NCBI GenBank assembly: GCA_017940385.1
Contig: JAGAYS010000038.1
Coordinates: forward strand, 1 to 64,000
From: Ruminobacter sp.
GTDB taxonomy: Bacteria; Pseudomonadota; Gammaproteobacteria; Enterobacterales; Succinivibrionaceae
Length of the DNA stretch: 64,000 bases
Reading direction: 5' to 3'
Part shown: positions 1 through 8,557 of the stretch, one piece after another
How the letters are laid out: each line of letters starts with the position of its first letter
Position numbering within the stretch: position 1 is the first letter of the stretch
Program-made: the position numbers and the translations under genes
Notes under the pieces: model-generated
What the model saw: the letters and a program-made list of their open reading frames with translations, nothing else
Databases searched by the model: none
What the model was told of the DNA's origin: nothing

Positions 1-1828
1 AGACGGCGACCCTGTCAAGAGGCTTAACGCCGTTCTGAACAAGCATGCCGGCCACACGCATCACCGAAGCGTAAAGTACGCCGTAGGAGATTTTACTGTC
101 ACCGTAGAAGATTGCGGTGACGTCCGGATTGGCTATGGCATGGGAAAATATTCTTTCGGCCAGCAGCAGATCCGTAATCGGAGCCGCCGTGTCGTTAACC
201 CTGTCACGAATCTCCTTCTGTGAAGCAGGCAGTTCATTAAGGCAGATGTTTTCAAAACTGTCTTCAGAGGTTCCGAGTCTGGTCAGCAGATCGGTATAGG
301 CCGTGAACATGTTGTCAACCAGACCTTTCGGAAATACTGATTCCACGGCATCAAAGCATACCATGAGTCCGTCAGGCATCTCATATATCTGATGATCGAG
401 ACATACCTGCGGAGTCTGGGAAATCATGTAATCAAGATTACCGAGTGATGAGGAAACCTCGTCATCTATTAGAGCTGTGCCCAGGTTGCAGGCAAATACC
501 ACCGGAGCGATCAGACCGTCGTTTTTTCTGTTTTTGGAAAGTGCACGAAGTACCCTGATTGCCGAATACCCGGTGTATGCACTGTCCCTGTGGAATTGTG
601 CCTGAAGTTTCCTGGCGTGTTCAATGAATCTGAGATTTTCGGTATAGTTGCATTCAAGCAGAAGCAGGTTTGTAAAGTCTGATACCGCATGTTCAATCCG
701 GTCATTACCGGTGTTACGGTTAAAGAGAGGAACGTTGATAAGGAATTTCGCGGTGCTGCTCCAGCGGGACAGTACCATGCTGTAGGCCGTGGCCAGGGTC
801 ATGGCTGGGGTGATGCCGTATGAAAGGGAGGTTTTTTTGATTCTGTTCCAGATCTCCCCGGCAATGGTTACCTTGTGTCTGGTAAAACGTGATTTTTCAG
901 AGGTGTTGCCGGTGTACGGAAGCTCCGGTCCGACAGGCATGGTTTCAGCCCTGTCGTTCCAGTACTTTTCCGCATTCTTAAACTGTTCGGCATTTTCCTT
1001 CCGCTGGGTACTGAGGTAATCCCTGAAGCTCCAGTTTAAAGGAGCCTTGATTTTTTTACCTGCATAAAGTGATGCCAGATCATGAAGCAGAATGTTAAGA
1101 CTCTGAACGTCGGCCACAAGCAGGTCAATGTCAAAGAAGATTCTTGATGTTCCGTCAGGATATTTGAGAAGTTCCAGTCCGATAACCTTACCGTTCTCAA
1201 TGGCAAGCTTTCTGTGGGAGTTTCTTTCCCGAATTTCGGCTGCCAGCTTTTGTGCTTCTTCCATGGTGGAGGAAGAAAGATCGTGAACCTTCAGCGGCTC
1301 GTTACGGTTTTCCTTTATGTTGTGCTGTTTTCCTTCTGCCGTAAACACCGTGCGCAGCATGGTATGAGTTTCGATTAGACCGGTGAAGGCACTGTCAAGA
1401 CGGAGTGCATCCACGTTTCCGCCGACAATTTCAAGATATGCATGACAGCCGACACCGCCAAGCTGCTGACCGTCCTCGCGGCCTATCCAGTATGCATACT
1501 GCACGTCGGTAAGGTCATAGTCGGTTTCATATTCAACTGCAGTGACCGGAACTTCAGACCTGTCCTGCTGTTTTTCGACGTATTCACCTGCCTTCAGTGT
1601 GAGCTTTTCTGACCATGCCTTTAAGGTCGGCTCTTCGATAAGATCGGCAAAGGTTATTTTGATTTTTGACTTTCGCCATCTGCTGACGAGTCGCATTATC
1701 TGGATGGAGTCTATACCGCATTCAATCAGGTTGCTGGTTTCTGACGGTATTACAGCTTTTGGCTGTATGGATTTGATAAGTTCCCGTATTCCCTGAATAC
1801 CGGTGTCTAAACATGAACTTTCGGGCAT
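1..1828 (-). CDS. Non-ribosomal peptide synthetase, carrier-Cy-(A) part, 3' end beyond window
   Basis: About 609 codons are visible, from an ATG at 1828 preceded by AGGAAA, and the frame stays open to the left edge. Residues 1-75 form a carrier domain with the phosphopantetheine motif GIDSI (Ser41). Residues about 100-530 are a heterocyclization (Cy) domain: DLLVADVQS at residues 235-243 is an exact DxxxxDxxS, replacing the HHxxxDG of ordinary condensation domains. Further Cy hallmarks are the YWxxR...MPVGPELP stretch, a PVVF motif and SQTPQV..DHQ. From about residue 545 an adenylation domain begins and is cut off, so its substrate code cannot be read. The order matches the start of yersiniabactin HMWP2 or PchE: a carrier loaded with an aryl acid, then condensation and cyclization with Cys, Ser or Thr to a thiazoline or oxazoline. 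The divergent importer and the aryl-AMP ligase at 5607 support a metallophore role. Which product is made is inference. Confidence 0.9.
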   Translation of the reverse strand, partial: MPESSCLDTGIQGIRELIKSIQPKAVIPSETSNLIECGIDSIQIMRLVSRWRKSKIKITFADLIEEPTLKAWSEKLTLKAGEYVEKQQDRSEVPVTAVEYETDYDLTDVQYAYWIGREDGQQLGGVGCHAYLEIVGGNVDALRLDSAFTGLIETHTMLRTVFTAEGKQHNIKENRNEPLKVHDLSSSTMEEAQKLAAEIRERNSHRKLAIENGKVIGLELLKYPDGTSRIFFDIDLLVADVQSLNILLHDLASLYAGKKIKAPLNWSFRDYLSTQRKENAEQFKNAEKYWNDRAETMPVGPELPYTGNTSEKSRFTRHKVTIAGEIWNRIKKTSLSYGITPAMTLATAYSMVLSRWSSTAKFLINVPLFNRNTGNDRIEHAVSDFTNLLLLECNYTENLRFIEHARKLQAQFHRDSAYTGYSAIRVLRALSKNRKNDGLIAPVVFACNLGTALIDDEVSSSLGNLDYMISQTPQVCLDHQIYEMPDGLMVCFDAVESVFPKGLVDNMFTAYTDLLTRLGTSEDSFENICLNELPASQKEIRDRVNDTAAPITDLLLAERIFSHAIANPDVTAIFYGDSKISYGVLYASVMRVAGMLVQNGVKPLDRVAV

Positions 1829-1976
1829 TTTCCTGTCTCGATACGAAAATAACTAATGACATAAAATTCACGTAAATGCATGTAAAAATGCTTTTCAATG
1901 AATTTTGAAAAAGTAAATCATGAGAATGCGTATATTTAATGCAGGTCTCATAATCCGTAATAATTTCAGTAATAAT

Positions 1977-2012
1977 GTTAGATGTGTCTAACATGTGTTA
2001 GCAAACGCTAAC
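1977..2012. promoter_or_regulatory. Tandem inverted-repeat operator between NRPS and ECF genes
   Basis: Two 16-bp inverted repeats lie side by side: GTTAGATGTGTCTAAC (1977-1992) and GTTAGCAAACGCTAAC (1997-2012). Together they give half-sites TTAG, CTAA, TTAG, CTAA starting at 1978, 1988, 1998 and 2008, exactly 10 bp apart and so on one face of the helix. The inner pair also forms CTAACA-TG-TGTTAG. The same architecture recurs at 7427-7462. The site is in the divergent region between the synthetase and the importer and could control both. The regulator is not in the window. Confidence 0.75.
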
Positions 2013-2315
2013 AAAAATAACAGCATTTGCGGATTTGTCAAGTTAATATGAGAATTTGACGTGAGAATAATTGTCACGGTTTTTTTCAGATAAATTTTAT
2101 AGAGTGATGCAGGTTTCGATCGGTGTTTGCGTATGTGGGAATTATTATTACTTTATTTCGGCTACAATTGCGCTCCGGCGGTTTAAAATCTACTGCCGAA
2201 AATTTTCCGTCAGGCACGGAATGGTGGGAGAGTCCCTTCCGCGGACGGATTTCTGCGGAATTCCGGTTCCCCGGATTAAGGTGTTTTTTGGTTAATGGTT
2301 ATTGGGATTGGTAAC
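2013..2315 (+). promoter_or_regulatory. Leader region of the ECF importer operon
   Basis: This is the untranslated stretch between the operator and the S-component start. A possible promoter is TTGTCA (2071-2076) and TTTTAT (2095-2100) with an 18-bp spacer, a moderate match only. If used, it leaves a leader of about 200 nt. The second half (2160-2290) is richer in G+C than its surroundings and holds several short inverted repeats, including GGGAGAGTCCC at about 2226-2236. I could not match it to a riboswitch class I know. The small ORFs here lack coding character. Confidence 0.35.
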
Positions 2316-2900
2316 ATGGATCGGAGTAAATCGCTAAACAGTACCGATTTAATTAATATCGGAGTTTTCACCGCCATTATTGCAGTGATAACGCTAATTG
2401 TCATTCCAATTGGATTTCTGCCTGTTCTGATGCCTCTGTACTGCGTTTTTATCCCGTTATTCTCCGGGATTCCTTTCATGCTGTTTGTAACCAGGGTCAG
2501 GAAGTTCGGCATGATTACCGTTATGAGTATTCTGATGGCTCTTTTTCTGTTATGTACCGGAATGGGGTGGTATACGCTGCCTCTGGCACTGATTACTGGG
2601 TTCATTGCAGACGGTCTTGTGAAGGCCGGGAATTATTCAAGTCTGAAACTCAGCATTGCCGCCTGCTCAGTTTTTTCACTGTGGTGTTTCGGCAGTTATA
2701 TCCCGCTGATTTTCATGGCGGATCAGTTCTGGGCAGAGAATGCACAGTACGGCGAAGAGTTTATTAATGATTCAAAAGATATTTTCAGACTCTGGATGGC
2801 CCCGGCCCTGATTGCATGCTGTCTTGTATTTGGAGCTTTGGGCGGGGTAATTGGCGGCAGGGTTCTGAAAAAGCACTTTATCAGATCCGGAATCCTGTAA
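2316..2900 (+). CDS. ECF transporter S component, MptD/Trep_Strep-like
   Basis: A 194-residue hydrophobic protein with about five or six membrane segments. It resembles the MptD/Trep_Strep family of substrate-binding (S) subunits of energy-coupling factor importers: a TGMGW motif in the middle, a GFIADGL stretch after it, and a C-terminal GALGGVIGGRVLKKHF region. An S component binds substrate in the inner membrane and works with the T component (2989) and the ATPase (3758), which follow in the same direction. An upstream in-frame ATG at 2295 would add seven residues. I prefer 2316 because the charged start MDRSKS precedes the first helix, but neither start has a strong ribosome site. The substrate is unknown. 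Divergence from a Cy-type synthetase suggests a metallophore or its metal complex, which would be unusual for a Gram-negative bacterium. Confidence 0.75.
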   Translation: MDRSKSLNSTDLINIGVFTAIIAVITLIVIPIGFLPVLMPLYCVFIPLFSGIPFMLFVTRVRKFGMITVMSILMALFLLCTGMGWYTLPLALITGFIADGLVKAGNYSSLKLSIAACSVFSLWCFGSYIPLIFMADQFWAENAQYGEEFINDSKDIFRLWMAPALIACCLVFGALGGVIGGRVLKKHFIRSGIL

Positions 2901-2988
2901 TTCTGATTTCTTCTTTGCTGTTTTTTTTCTCTTTCTATGCGGTTCGTCTGTACATAATCAGTCTGAACCGTAATTACCGGATATACAT

Positions 2989-3714
2989 ATGCTGACTGTT
3001 GACAGAAGTTTCGGGTTCCTTGATCCAAGGACAAAATTACTTCTACTTGTAACTCTGCCCACCTTTCTTCTTGGCGGAGCAGGTGGCGAGTATCTGAAAC
3101 CTTTCTGTATGGGGTTTTCCGTACTGCCTTTTGTGCTTCTCTTTATTTCCAGAAATTACCTGCCTGCCGTATCGGGGTTTTTGGTTTTTATGCTGATGCA
3201 GTTTGCCGGAATGATTATTCCTCGTGATGCCGGAGGACTTGTACATAACGTTTTTCTGATTCTTTACGAGGTGTTATGTCTGCTTCTGCCATGCGGAATA
3301 ATGGCTGCATTCATCATGAGAACAACCACCGTCGGTGAATTCATTGCCGCCATGGAAAAGCTTAAGGTACCACAGTTTATTACCATTCCGTTTTCGGTGA
3401 TGTTCAGATTTTTTCCAACCATCATGGAGGAATACCGTTCCATAGGCAGAGCCATGAAAATGCGCGGTATCACACCGGGAAAGGTTGGTATCGCGGGTTT
3501 TATCGAGTACCGCATCGTTCCGGTAATGATGAGTGTCGTGATTATTGCCAATGAACTTTCCGCAGCTGCGCTGACCAAAGGTCTCGGAGGAAAAATCAAG
3601 AGAACATGCATTCATAGACTGGGGTTCGGATTTGCGGACTTTTTGCTGATTGCACTGTGCGTAACGGCACTGCTGCTTTTTGTTCTGAGTCTGTTTGATG
3701 TCAGACTCTGGTAA
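2989..3714 (+). CDS. ECF transporter T component (EcfT/CbiQ family)
   Basis: A 241-residue membrane protein starting FLDPRTKLLLL, a typical EcfT opening, with about five predicted helices. The cytoplasmic coupling region carries two variants of the Ala-Arg-Gly motif that contacts the ATPase: AMKMRG near residue 157 and ALTKGLG near residue 192. In this family the T subunit transmits ATP-driven movement from the two ATPase domains to the S component. It lies 88 bp after the S gene and 43 bp before the ATPase, so the three form one operon. It is dedicated to this system, since its own S and A genes flank it. Confidence 0.85.
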   Translation: MLTVDRSFGFLDPRTKLLLLVTLPTFLLGGAGGEYLKPFCMGFSVLPFVLLFISRNYLPAVSGFLVFMLMQFAGMIIPRDAGGLVHNVFLILYEVLCLLLPCGIMAAFIMRTTTVGEFIAAMEKLKVPQFITIPFSVMFRFFPTIMEEYRSIGRAMKMRGITPGKVGIAGFIEYRIVPVMMSVVIIANELSAAALTKGLGGKIKRTCIHRLGFGFADFLLIALCVTALLLFVLSLFDVRLW

Positions 3715-3757
3715 CCGTTAATATTCGGAACGGGTTTATTTGTTTGAGACGTGCACC

Positions 3758-5308
3758 ATGCTGAAATTGAAAGATGTTTCCTTTACCTATGTTTGTCAGT
3801 CCGGATACATTGCCGAAGACCGGGGCCCCGTCAGTAACGTGACAGGAACCTCCGAAACCGCGAAGTCCGCTCAGTCCGGAACGGCAGACATTTCCGAAAA
3901 TTCGGAAAGCGGAACAGGTGGCCGTATTTTGAATTCTTTTAATCTGAATCTTAAAAAAGGTGAATTCGTGCTGCTTACCGGAGCTTCTGGATGCGGCAAA
4001 ACCACGGTACTGCGTCTTATCAACGGACTTATTCCAAGATATTATCCGGGGAAGGTGGAGGGCTGCATCGAAATAAACGGTGAAGATATTTCCGGCCGTG
4101 AACTTTACGAGATTTCACGCAGCGTGGGAACCGTTTTTCAGAACCCGCGAAGTCAGTTCTTCAATGTGGATACCACCAGTGAAATGGCCTTTGCCTGCGA
4201 AAATCAGGGACTGGATCCAAAGGAAATTCTTAAAAGAATTTCGGTAACGGCCGGAAAGTTTAATATTGAGAAGCTGCTTAACAGAAATCTTTTCAAACTG
4301 TCCGGAGGAGAAAAACAGAAGATCGCCTGTGCCGCAACTGACGTTACGGGGACTGAAGTTATTCTTCTGGATGAGCCTTCGGCCAATCTTGACCATGATG
4401 CTTCCCTGGATCTGCGCCGTCTTATGGAAAAGTGGAAGAGTGAGGGTAAAACCATTGTGGTCTCCGAGCATCGTCTGGCTTACCTGTGGGGGCTTCCGGA
4501 CAGACTTGTGATTATGAAAAACGGTATAATCGACAGGGTCATGGAAAAAAACGAGCTTGATACCGTTACTCCGGAAATTCTTGCATCCATGGGGCTCAGA
4601 ACAAATGTCATGGAGAATCCGGTGAACATGGATCTGCCGGATATTGCCGAAGCTGACACTTCTATCTCTCTCAGAAATTTCAGTTTCAGGTATCATAACG
4701 GTATTTTCCGTAAGAGTAAATATTCCCGGAATTTCGGTTACGATGACGTGAGGATTGCCCTTAACAGAATTACTGCGGTAACCGGCGCAAACGGCATCGG
4801 TAAGACCACGTTCCTTAACTGCCTCTGCGGCCTTGAGGATAACTGTCGCGGTGTCGTCGAATATGACTGCATAAAATTGGACTCACGTGAGCGCCGGAAA
4901 AAATTCTTCATGGTCATGCAGGACGTTAACCATCAGCTGTTTTCCGAAAGCGTATGGGAGGAACTGATGCTCTGTTTTACCGGCAGAAACATTTCTGATG
5001 CCGAAAAGGATAGAACGGCTTCCGAAGTTCTGAAAAAATTGGATTTGTATGAGTATCGCGACAGACACCCGATGTCTCTCTCCGGAGGTCAGAAGCAGCG
5101 TGTCGCCATTGCCTGTGCCTTATGTTCAGACAGGGATTTTCTGCTGTTTGACGAACCTACCAGCGGTCTTGATCAGTCCCATATGCTGAGTGTTTCCGCT
5201 CTGTTAAAGAGTTTAAGGGATGCCGGAAAGACCATTGTGGTCGTGACTCACGACAGTGAACTCATAAGATGCTGCTGTGACCGTAAGATAGTTCTTAAGC
5301 GTTTGTAA
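3758..5308 (+). CDS. ECF transporter ATPase, two fused ABC domains
   Basis: A 516-residue protein with two complete ABC ATPase domains. Domain 1 has Walker A GASGCGKTT, signature LSGGEKQK and Walker B VILLDEPSANLD. Domain 2 has GANGIGKTT, LSGGQKQR and FLLFDEPTSGLD. Such EcfA-EcfA' fusions power ECF importers. The ATG at 3758 starts MLKLKDVSFTY, a normal ABC beginning; an upstream TTG at 3740 is in frame but less likely. An unusual insert of about 38 Ser/Thr/Glu-rich residues separates the first strand (DVSFTY) from NSFNLNLKKGEF. It lies on the nucleotide-binding face side and has no counterpart I know. A GC-rich palindrome (5310-5328) follows the stop. The next 280 bp show no gene. Confidence 0.9.
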   Translation: MLKLKDVSFTYVCQSGYIAEDRGPVSNVTGTSETAKSAQSGTADISENSESGTGGRILNSFNLNLKKGEFVLLTGASGCGKTTVLRLINGLIPRYYPGKVEGCIEINGEDISGRELYEISRSVGTVFQNPRSQFFNVDTTSEMAFACENQGLDPKEILKRISVTAGKFNIEKLLNRNLFKLSGGEKQKIACAATDVTGTEVILLDEPSANLDHDASLDLRRLMEKWKSEGKTIVVSEHRLAYLWGLPDRLVIMKNGIIDRVMEKNELDTVTPEILASMGLRTNVMENPVNMDLPDIAEADTSISLRNFSFRYHNGIFRKSKYSRNFGYDDVRIALNRITAVTGANGIGKTTFLNCLCGLEDNCRGVVEYDCIKLDSRERRKKFFMVMQDVNHQLFSESVWEELMLCFTGRNISDAEKDRTASEVLKKLDLYEYRDRHPMSLSGGQKQRVAIACALCSDRDFLLFDEPTSGLDQSHMLSVSALLKSLRDAGKTIVVVTHDSELIRCCCDRKIVLKRL

Positions 5309-5606
5309 CGGGGAAAGTGCCTCCCCGATGCAGGATGCCGGCCGCGGAACGAAGCCGGTTTCGGGGCGTGTGAATGTTTGCCGTAAGCGGGGGCTGTCCA
5401 ATTGGAAACGCTTATTTTTATCACTATTTACCCTTTGGTAAAAGTACTGTTTTCTGATAATATTCAAAAACCCTGAAATTCCTTTTACATCATTCATTTC
5501 ATCCACAGACCGGATAACGGCTGTTTCATGTTTTCTGACGAGACATGAACAGGACTGTTTCCGGTGTCCGCGTACCATTACCTGATTATGGAGTAATAGT
5601 ACAATT

Positions 5607-7199
5607 ATGGATCCAATAAAAAAATGGACTCCTGAAGAACAGGAGTTTTATTACAGAAATGCCTGGCTGAAATCAACCATCGGCGGGGAATTTGAGCAGT
5701 GGTGCAAAGCGTTTGCGGACAGAACCGCACTTGTAAGCGGTGATGTTGAAATCACCTATGCGGAGCTGTTTAAACGTGTTGAAAAAATGACTCTGTGGCT
5801 GATGGAAAAAAATGTGAGAAGCGGAGAATGCGTTCTGCTGCAGATGCCTAACTCTGTCGGCTTTGTTGTTCTCCTATTTGCTCTTCTGCGTCTCAGGGCA
5901 GTACCGATTCTGGCACTTCCTGCCCAGAGAGCCATTGACGTAGTTGCTCTGTGCGGCATTGCAGGTCCGACACACTATATTTCTGCAGACAGATACTTTA
6001 ACGTGGATTACGGTGAGGTTATTGAACGTCTCAGGGCGGAACATCCGGAAATTGACGTCATCACGTTCAGTTCTAAAGACGATCCCGATCTTCTTCTCAC
6101 TGACTGTTCCGGTTCCGGCAGTTTTACCTTTGACGAAGGCGGTAATCTTGACGTGGCCGTTCTGCTGCTTTCGGGTGGGACTACCGGAACTCCAAAGCTG
6201 ATTCCCCGTACGCACGCCGATTATTCCTACAACTATCGTACCATGGCAGAGATAACGGGACTCAACAGAGACAGTGTTTATCTTAACATTCTTCCTACTG
6301 CCCATAACTTCTCCCTGTCATGTCCCGGAGTATTCGGCGTATTGAGTGTCGGCGGCAAACTGGTAATAGCCAGATCAGGCAGTTTTGACGAAGGATTTGA
6401 GCTGATTGCCAAGCATGCCGTTACCATTACCGCCATGGTTCCAACCCTTGCCAAGCTGTGGGCTGACGCCGTTGAGTGGGATGAACCTGATTTAAGCAGT
6501 CTTAAGGTCCTGCAGGTTGGCGGAGCACGTCTGGATCCTCAGGATGCGGTTGTTATCCAGAAAAGATTCGGCTGCAGGCTGCAGCAGGTGTTCGGTACGG
6601 CCGAAGGTCTCATCTGCTGCACCAGACTGGACGATTCAGATGACGCGGTCATAAATTCACAGGGTAGACCTATTTCTCCGTATGACAGGTGTGTGATTGT
6701 TGATGAAAACGATCGTCCTCTGCCACCGGGGGAAATCGGAGAACTGCTGGTTAAGGGTCCCTATACCATCCATGAATATTACAGGGCAGGTGAGAAGAAC
6801 CTGACGGCATTTAATGCGGAAGGTTACTACAGAATGGGGGATCTGGTAAGAGTGCGCGACGACGGTAATTTCGAGGTGCGGGGACGTATCAAGGAACAGA
6901 TTAACAGAGCCGGTGAGAAGATTGCCGCAGCCGAGGTTGAAACACTGCTTCTTGAACATCCGTGCATTGAATCCTGTGCCGTGGTTCCCGTTAAGGATGA
7001 AGTGCTTGGTGAACGTATCTGCGCCTTTGTCATAGGGGAAGAAATGAAGCTCAGTGAAGTTCGTGATTATCTTAGGGAAAAGGGACTGGCACTGTTCAAA
7101 CTGCCTGATCAGCTTGTATTTATAGACAGCTGGCCGCTTACCGCGGTAGGCAAGATTGATAAGAAACGTCTTTCCGCCATGGGACTTGATGCCGCCTGA
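5607..7199 (+). CDS. Aryl-acid AMP ligase (salicylate or 2,3-dihydroxybenzoate), DhbE/YbtE/PchD-like
   Basis: A 530-residue stand-alone adenylation enzyme of the EntE/DhbE/YbtE/PchD type. It activates an aryl acid with ATP and loads it onto an aryl carrier domain, here presumably the one opening the synthetase at 1828. Visible core motifs are SGGTTGTPK (A3), FGTAEGL (A5), RMGDL (A7), GRIKEQINRAGEKI (A8) and GKIDKKRL (A10, catalytic Lys). The pocket stretch HNFSLSCPG keeps the His-Asn pair that contacts the 2-hydroxyl. It has Cys where 2,3-dihydroxybenzoate enzymes have Ser, a change I recall as typical of salicylate enzymes. That points to salicylate, but residue numbering was judged by eye. 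The gene lies 298 bp after the importer. No salicylate or isochorismate synthase is in the window. Confidence 0.88.
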   Translation: MDPIKKWTPEEQEFYYRNAWLKSTIGGEFEQWCKAFADRTALVSGDVEITYAELFKRVEKMTLWLMEKNVRSGECVLLQMPNSVGFVVLLFALLRLRAVPILALPAQRAIDVVALCGIAGPTHYISADRYFNVDYGEVIERLRAEHPEIDVITFSSKDDPDLLLTDCSGSGSFTFDEGGNLDVAVLLLSGGTTGTPKLIPRTHADYSYNYRTMAEITGLNRDSVYLNILPTAHNFSLSCPGVFGVLSVGGKLVIARSGSFDEGFELIAKHAVTITAMVPTLAKLWADAVEWDEPDLSSLKVLQVGGARLDPQDAVVIQKRFGCRLQQVFGTAEGLICCTRLDDSDDAVINSQGRPISPYDRCVIVDENDRPLPPGEIGELLVKGPYTIHEYYRAGEKNLTAFNAEGYYRMGDLVRVRDDGNFEVRGRIKEQINRAGEKIAAAEVETLLLEHPCIESCAVVPVKDEVLGERICAFVIGEEMKLSEVRDYLREKGLALFKLPDQLVFIDSWPLTAVGKIDKKRLSAMGLDAA

Positions 7200-7266
7200 G
7201 ATTATTACCGGGAACGGTTCTGACGAAGGATTCTGTCAGGATCTTAAAAGCATTTCCGGACAATGT

Positions 7267-7300
7267 CATCCCGTACTCATACATTCACCGGTACGGGATG
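7267..7300 (+). terminator. Hairpin after the aryl-AMP ligase, possible terminator
   Basis: Perfect 10-bp arms CATCCCGTAC (7267-7276) and GTACGGGATG (7291-7300) with a 14-nt loop lie 68 bp after the ligase stop. No long T run follows, so termination efficiency is uncertain. The remaining sequence up to 7660 holds the second operator and no gene. Confidence 0.4.
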
Positions 7301-7426
7301 AATTCATGGTTTTCCGTTTGTTTAACCGTTTTGGCATACGTTTAAGATAATTCTTTTTTCCGTACCGTTTTTCATGACGGAACGGTCCATAAATAAATTC
7401 TGAAGATTTCATTTATGATAAATTTT

Positions 7427-7462
7427 GTTAGTTATGTCTAATTATTGTTAACATATGCTAAC
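7427..7462. promoter_or_regulatory. Second tandem operator, same layout as 1977-2012
   Basis: GTTAGTTATGTCTAAT (7427-7442) and GTTAACATATGCTAAC (7447-7462) repeat the design found at 1977-2012. Four half-sites (TTAG, CTAA, TTAA, CTAA) start at 7428, 7438, 7448 and 7458, again 10 bp apart, with the two 16-mers 20 bp apart. It lies about 200 bp before the LolA-like gene. This suggests that the envelope/reductase operon answers to the same regulator as the synthetase and importer. Confidence 0.7.
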
Positions 7463-7659
7463 TTTTGTGATATCGTTTTACGGGTTTGAGACCTGTCACG
7501 TTTTCCGGATTTCTTTGGTACCGGTTATGATGACTGAATGGTTGATGTTCGTGATTGTGTCACGATTGATTTACGGGAATTTGAGGGAAATTCGTAAATT
7601 TATGCATTAACGGATAATTGACGTGACAGTGTTCACCGTGTTTTTAGACAAGGAAAATA

Positions 7660-8445
7660 ATGATGAAAAAATTACTGTCAGCCTGCGGTCTGCTTTTGGT
7701 ATGCTCATCTTTTTCGGCTCAGGCCGCTGCCGAACAGCTGACCGGTCGCGATATTGCCGTGATGGTTAATGAAGCCGACAGCAGTAGGGATATGCACAGG
7801 AACGCCGTAATGGTAATTGAACGCGGAAAGCAGAAGCTGGTCAGAAAAATGGAAATGTGGGCCGTACACAACGGAGGTGAACGCCGTTCCCTTATCAGAT
7901 TCAATGCGCCTGCGGATATTCAGGATACCCAGTTTCTGTCATGGACTCATGATGACGTGAACAGGGAAGATGACCTATGGGTGTTCTTTCCTTCCGAAAA
8001 CATCGTGAGACGAATCAGTGGTGGCGGTAAGAAGAGTGCCTTCATGCGCAGCAGCTTTGCCCTTGAAGATATTGAATATCGCAGTGTGGATGCCGACAAC
8101 CATGTGTTTCTTCGTGACGACACCGTTAACTCCCGTGACGTCTGGGTAATTGAATCGAAGGCAGTGGAGGCTAAGTGTGACGAAACCGGGTACGGCAGAA
8201 GGGTTGTGTACGTGGATAAGGAATATAAGCTTCCCATAAAGATAGAATACTACGATACCCACGACCGTCTGTTAAAGGTTATGCTGGCCGGAGATTTCAG
8301 AAACATTGACGGAATCTGGTCCGCCGGAAAGATGATTATGCAGGATGAAGACAAAAATTCCCGCACGCTCATGCAGTACACGGATGTCGTATACAATAAG
8401 GGATTTGATGAGTCTGTCTTTGAACATAACAATTTAAAGAGGTAA
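7660..8445 (+). CDS. LolA-like outer-membrane lipoprotein-sorting family protein
   Basis: A 261-residue exported protein: signal peptide MMKKLLSACGLLLVCSSFSA ending near QAAA, then a beta-rich domain. It resembles the LolA-like family annotated as outer membrane lipoprotein-sorting protein, with the characteristic block WVFFPSENIVRRI, a GGGKKSAFMRSSFALEDI region and a C-terminal IDGIWSAGKMIMQDE. It is not the housekeeping LolA, which is shorter. Family members are usually encoded beside RND/MMPL exporters and barrel proteins and are thought to carry hydrophobic cargo across the periplasm. Here the barrel is present (8558) but no RND gene is. AAGGA precedes the two adjacent ATGs (7660 and 7663). 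In context it may help metallophore traffic across the envelope, which is inference. Confidence 0.8.
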   Translation: MMKKLLSACGLLLVCSSFSAQAAAEQLTGRDIAVMVNEADSSRDMHRNAVMVIERGKQKLVRKMEMWAVHNGGERRSLIRFNAPADIQDTQFLSWTHDDVNREDDLWVFFPSENIVRRISGGGKKSAFMRSSFALEDIEYRSVDADNHVFLRDDTVNSRDVWVIESKAVEAKCDETGYGRRVVYVDKEYKLPIKIEYYDTHDRLLKVMLAGDFRNIDGIWSAGKMIMQDEDKNSRTLMQYTDVVYNKGFDESVFEHNNLKR

Positions 8446-8492
8446 TCATCCAACCTGGTTAGCATGGTTTTATCCTCTTAAGAATATCTTCC

Positions 8493-8526
8493 TTGCGGAA
8501 CCGGACCGTACGGTTCGGTTCCGCAA
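8493..8526. repeat. Near-perfect loopless 34-bp palindrome between the LolA-like and barrel genes
   Basis: The arms TTGCGGAACCGGACCGT and ACGGTTCGGTTCCGCAA pair over 17 positions with a single G-U wobble and no designed loop. It lies in the 112-bp gap between two genes that otherwise look cotranscribed, and no T run follows. It could be a partial terminator, an RNA-stabilising hairpin that sets unequal expression, or a cruciform/protein site. Confidence 0.55.
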
Positions 8527-8557
8527 CTTCACCAACATATCAGTAAAGTATTTTCCA

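Noticed and set aside
2041..2076. Repeated GAGAAT segments as a Fur box near the NRPS
   Set aside because: They are direct rather than inverted and match the Fur consensus poorly. The GTTAG/CTAAC operator is a far stronger candidate for metal control.
5310..5328. Hairpin CGGGGA/TCCCCG as terminator of the ECF operon
   Set aside because: Short stem and no T run. Read-through into the aryl-AMP ligase gene is equally likely.
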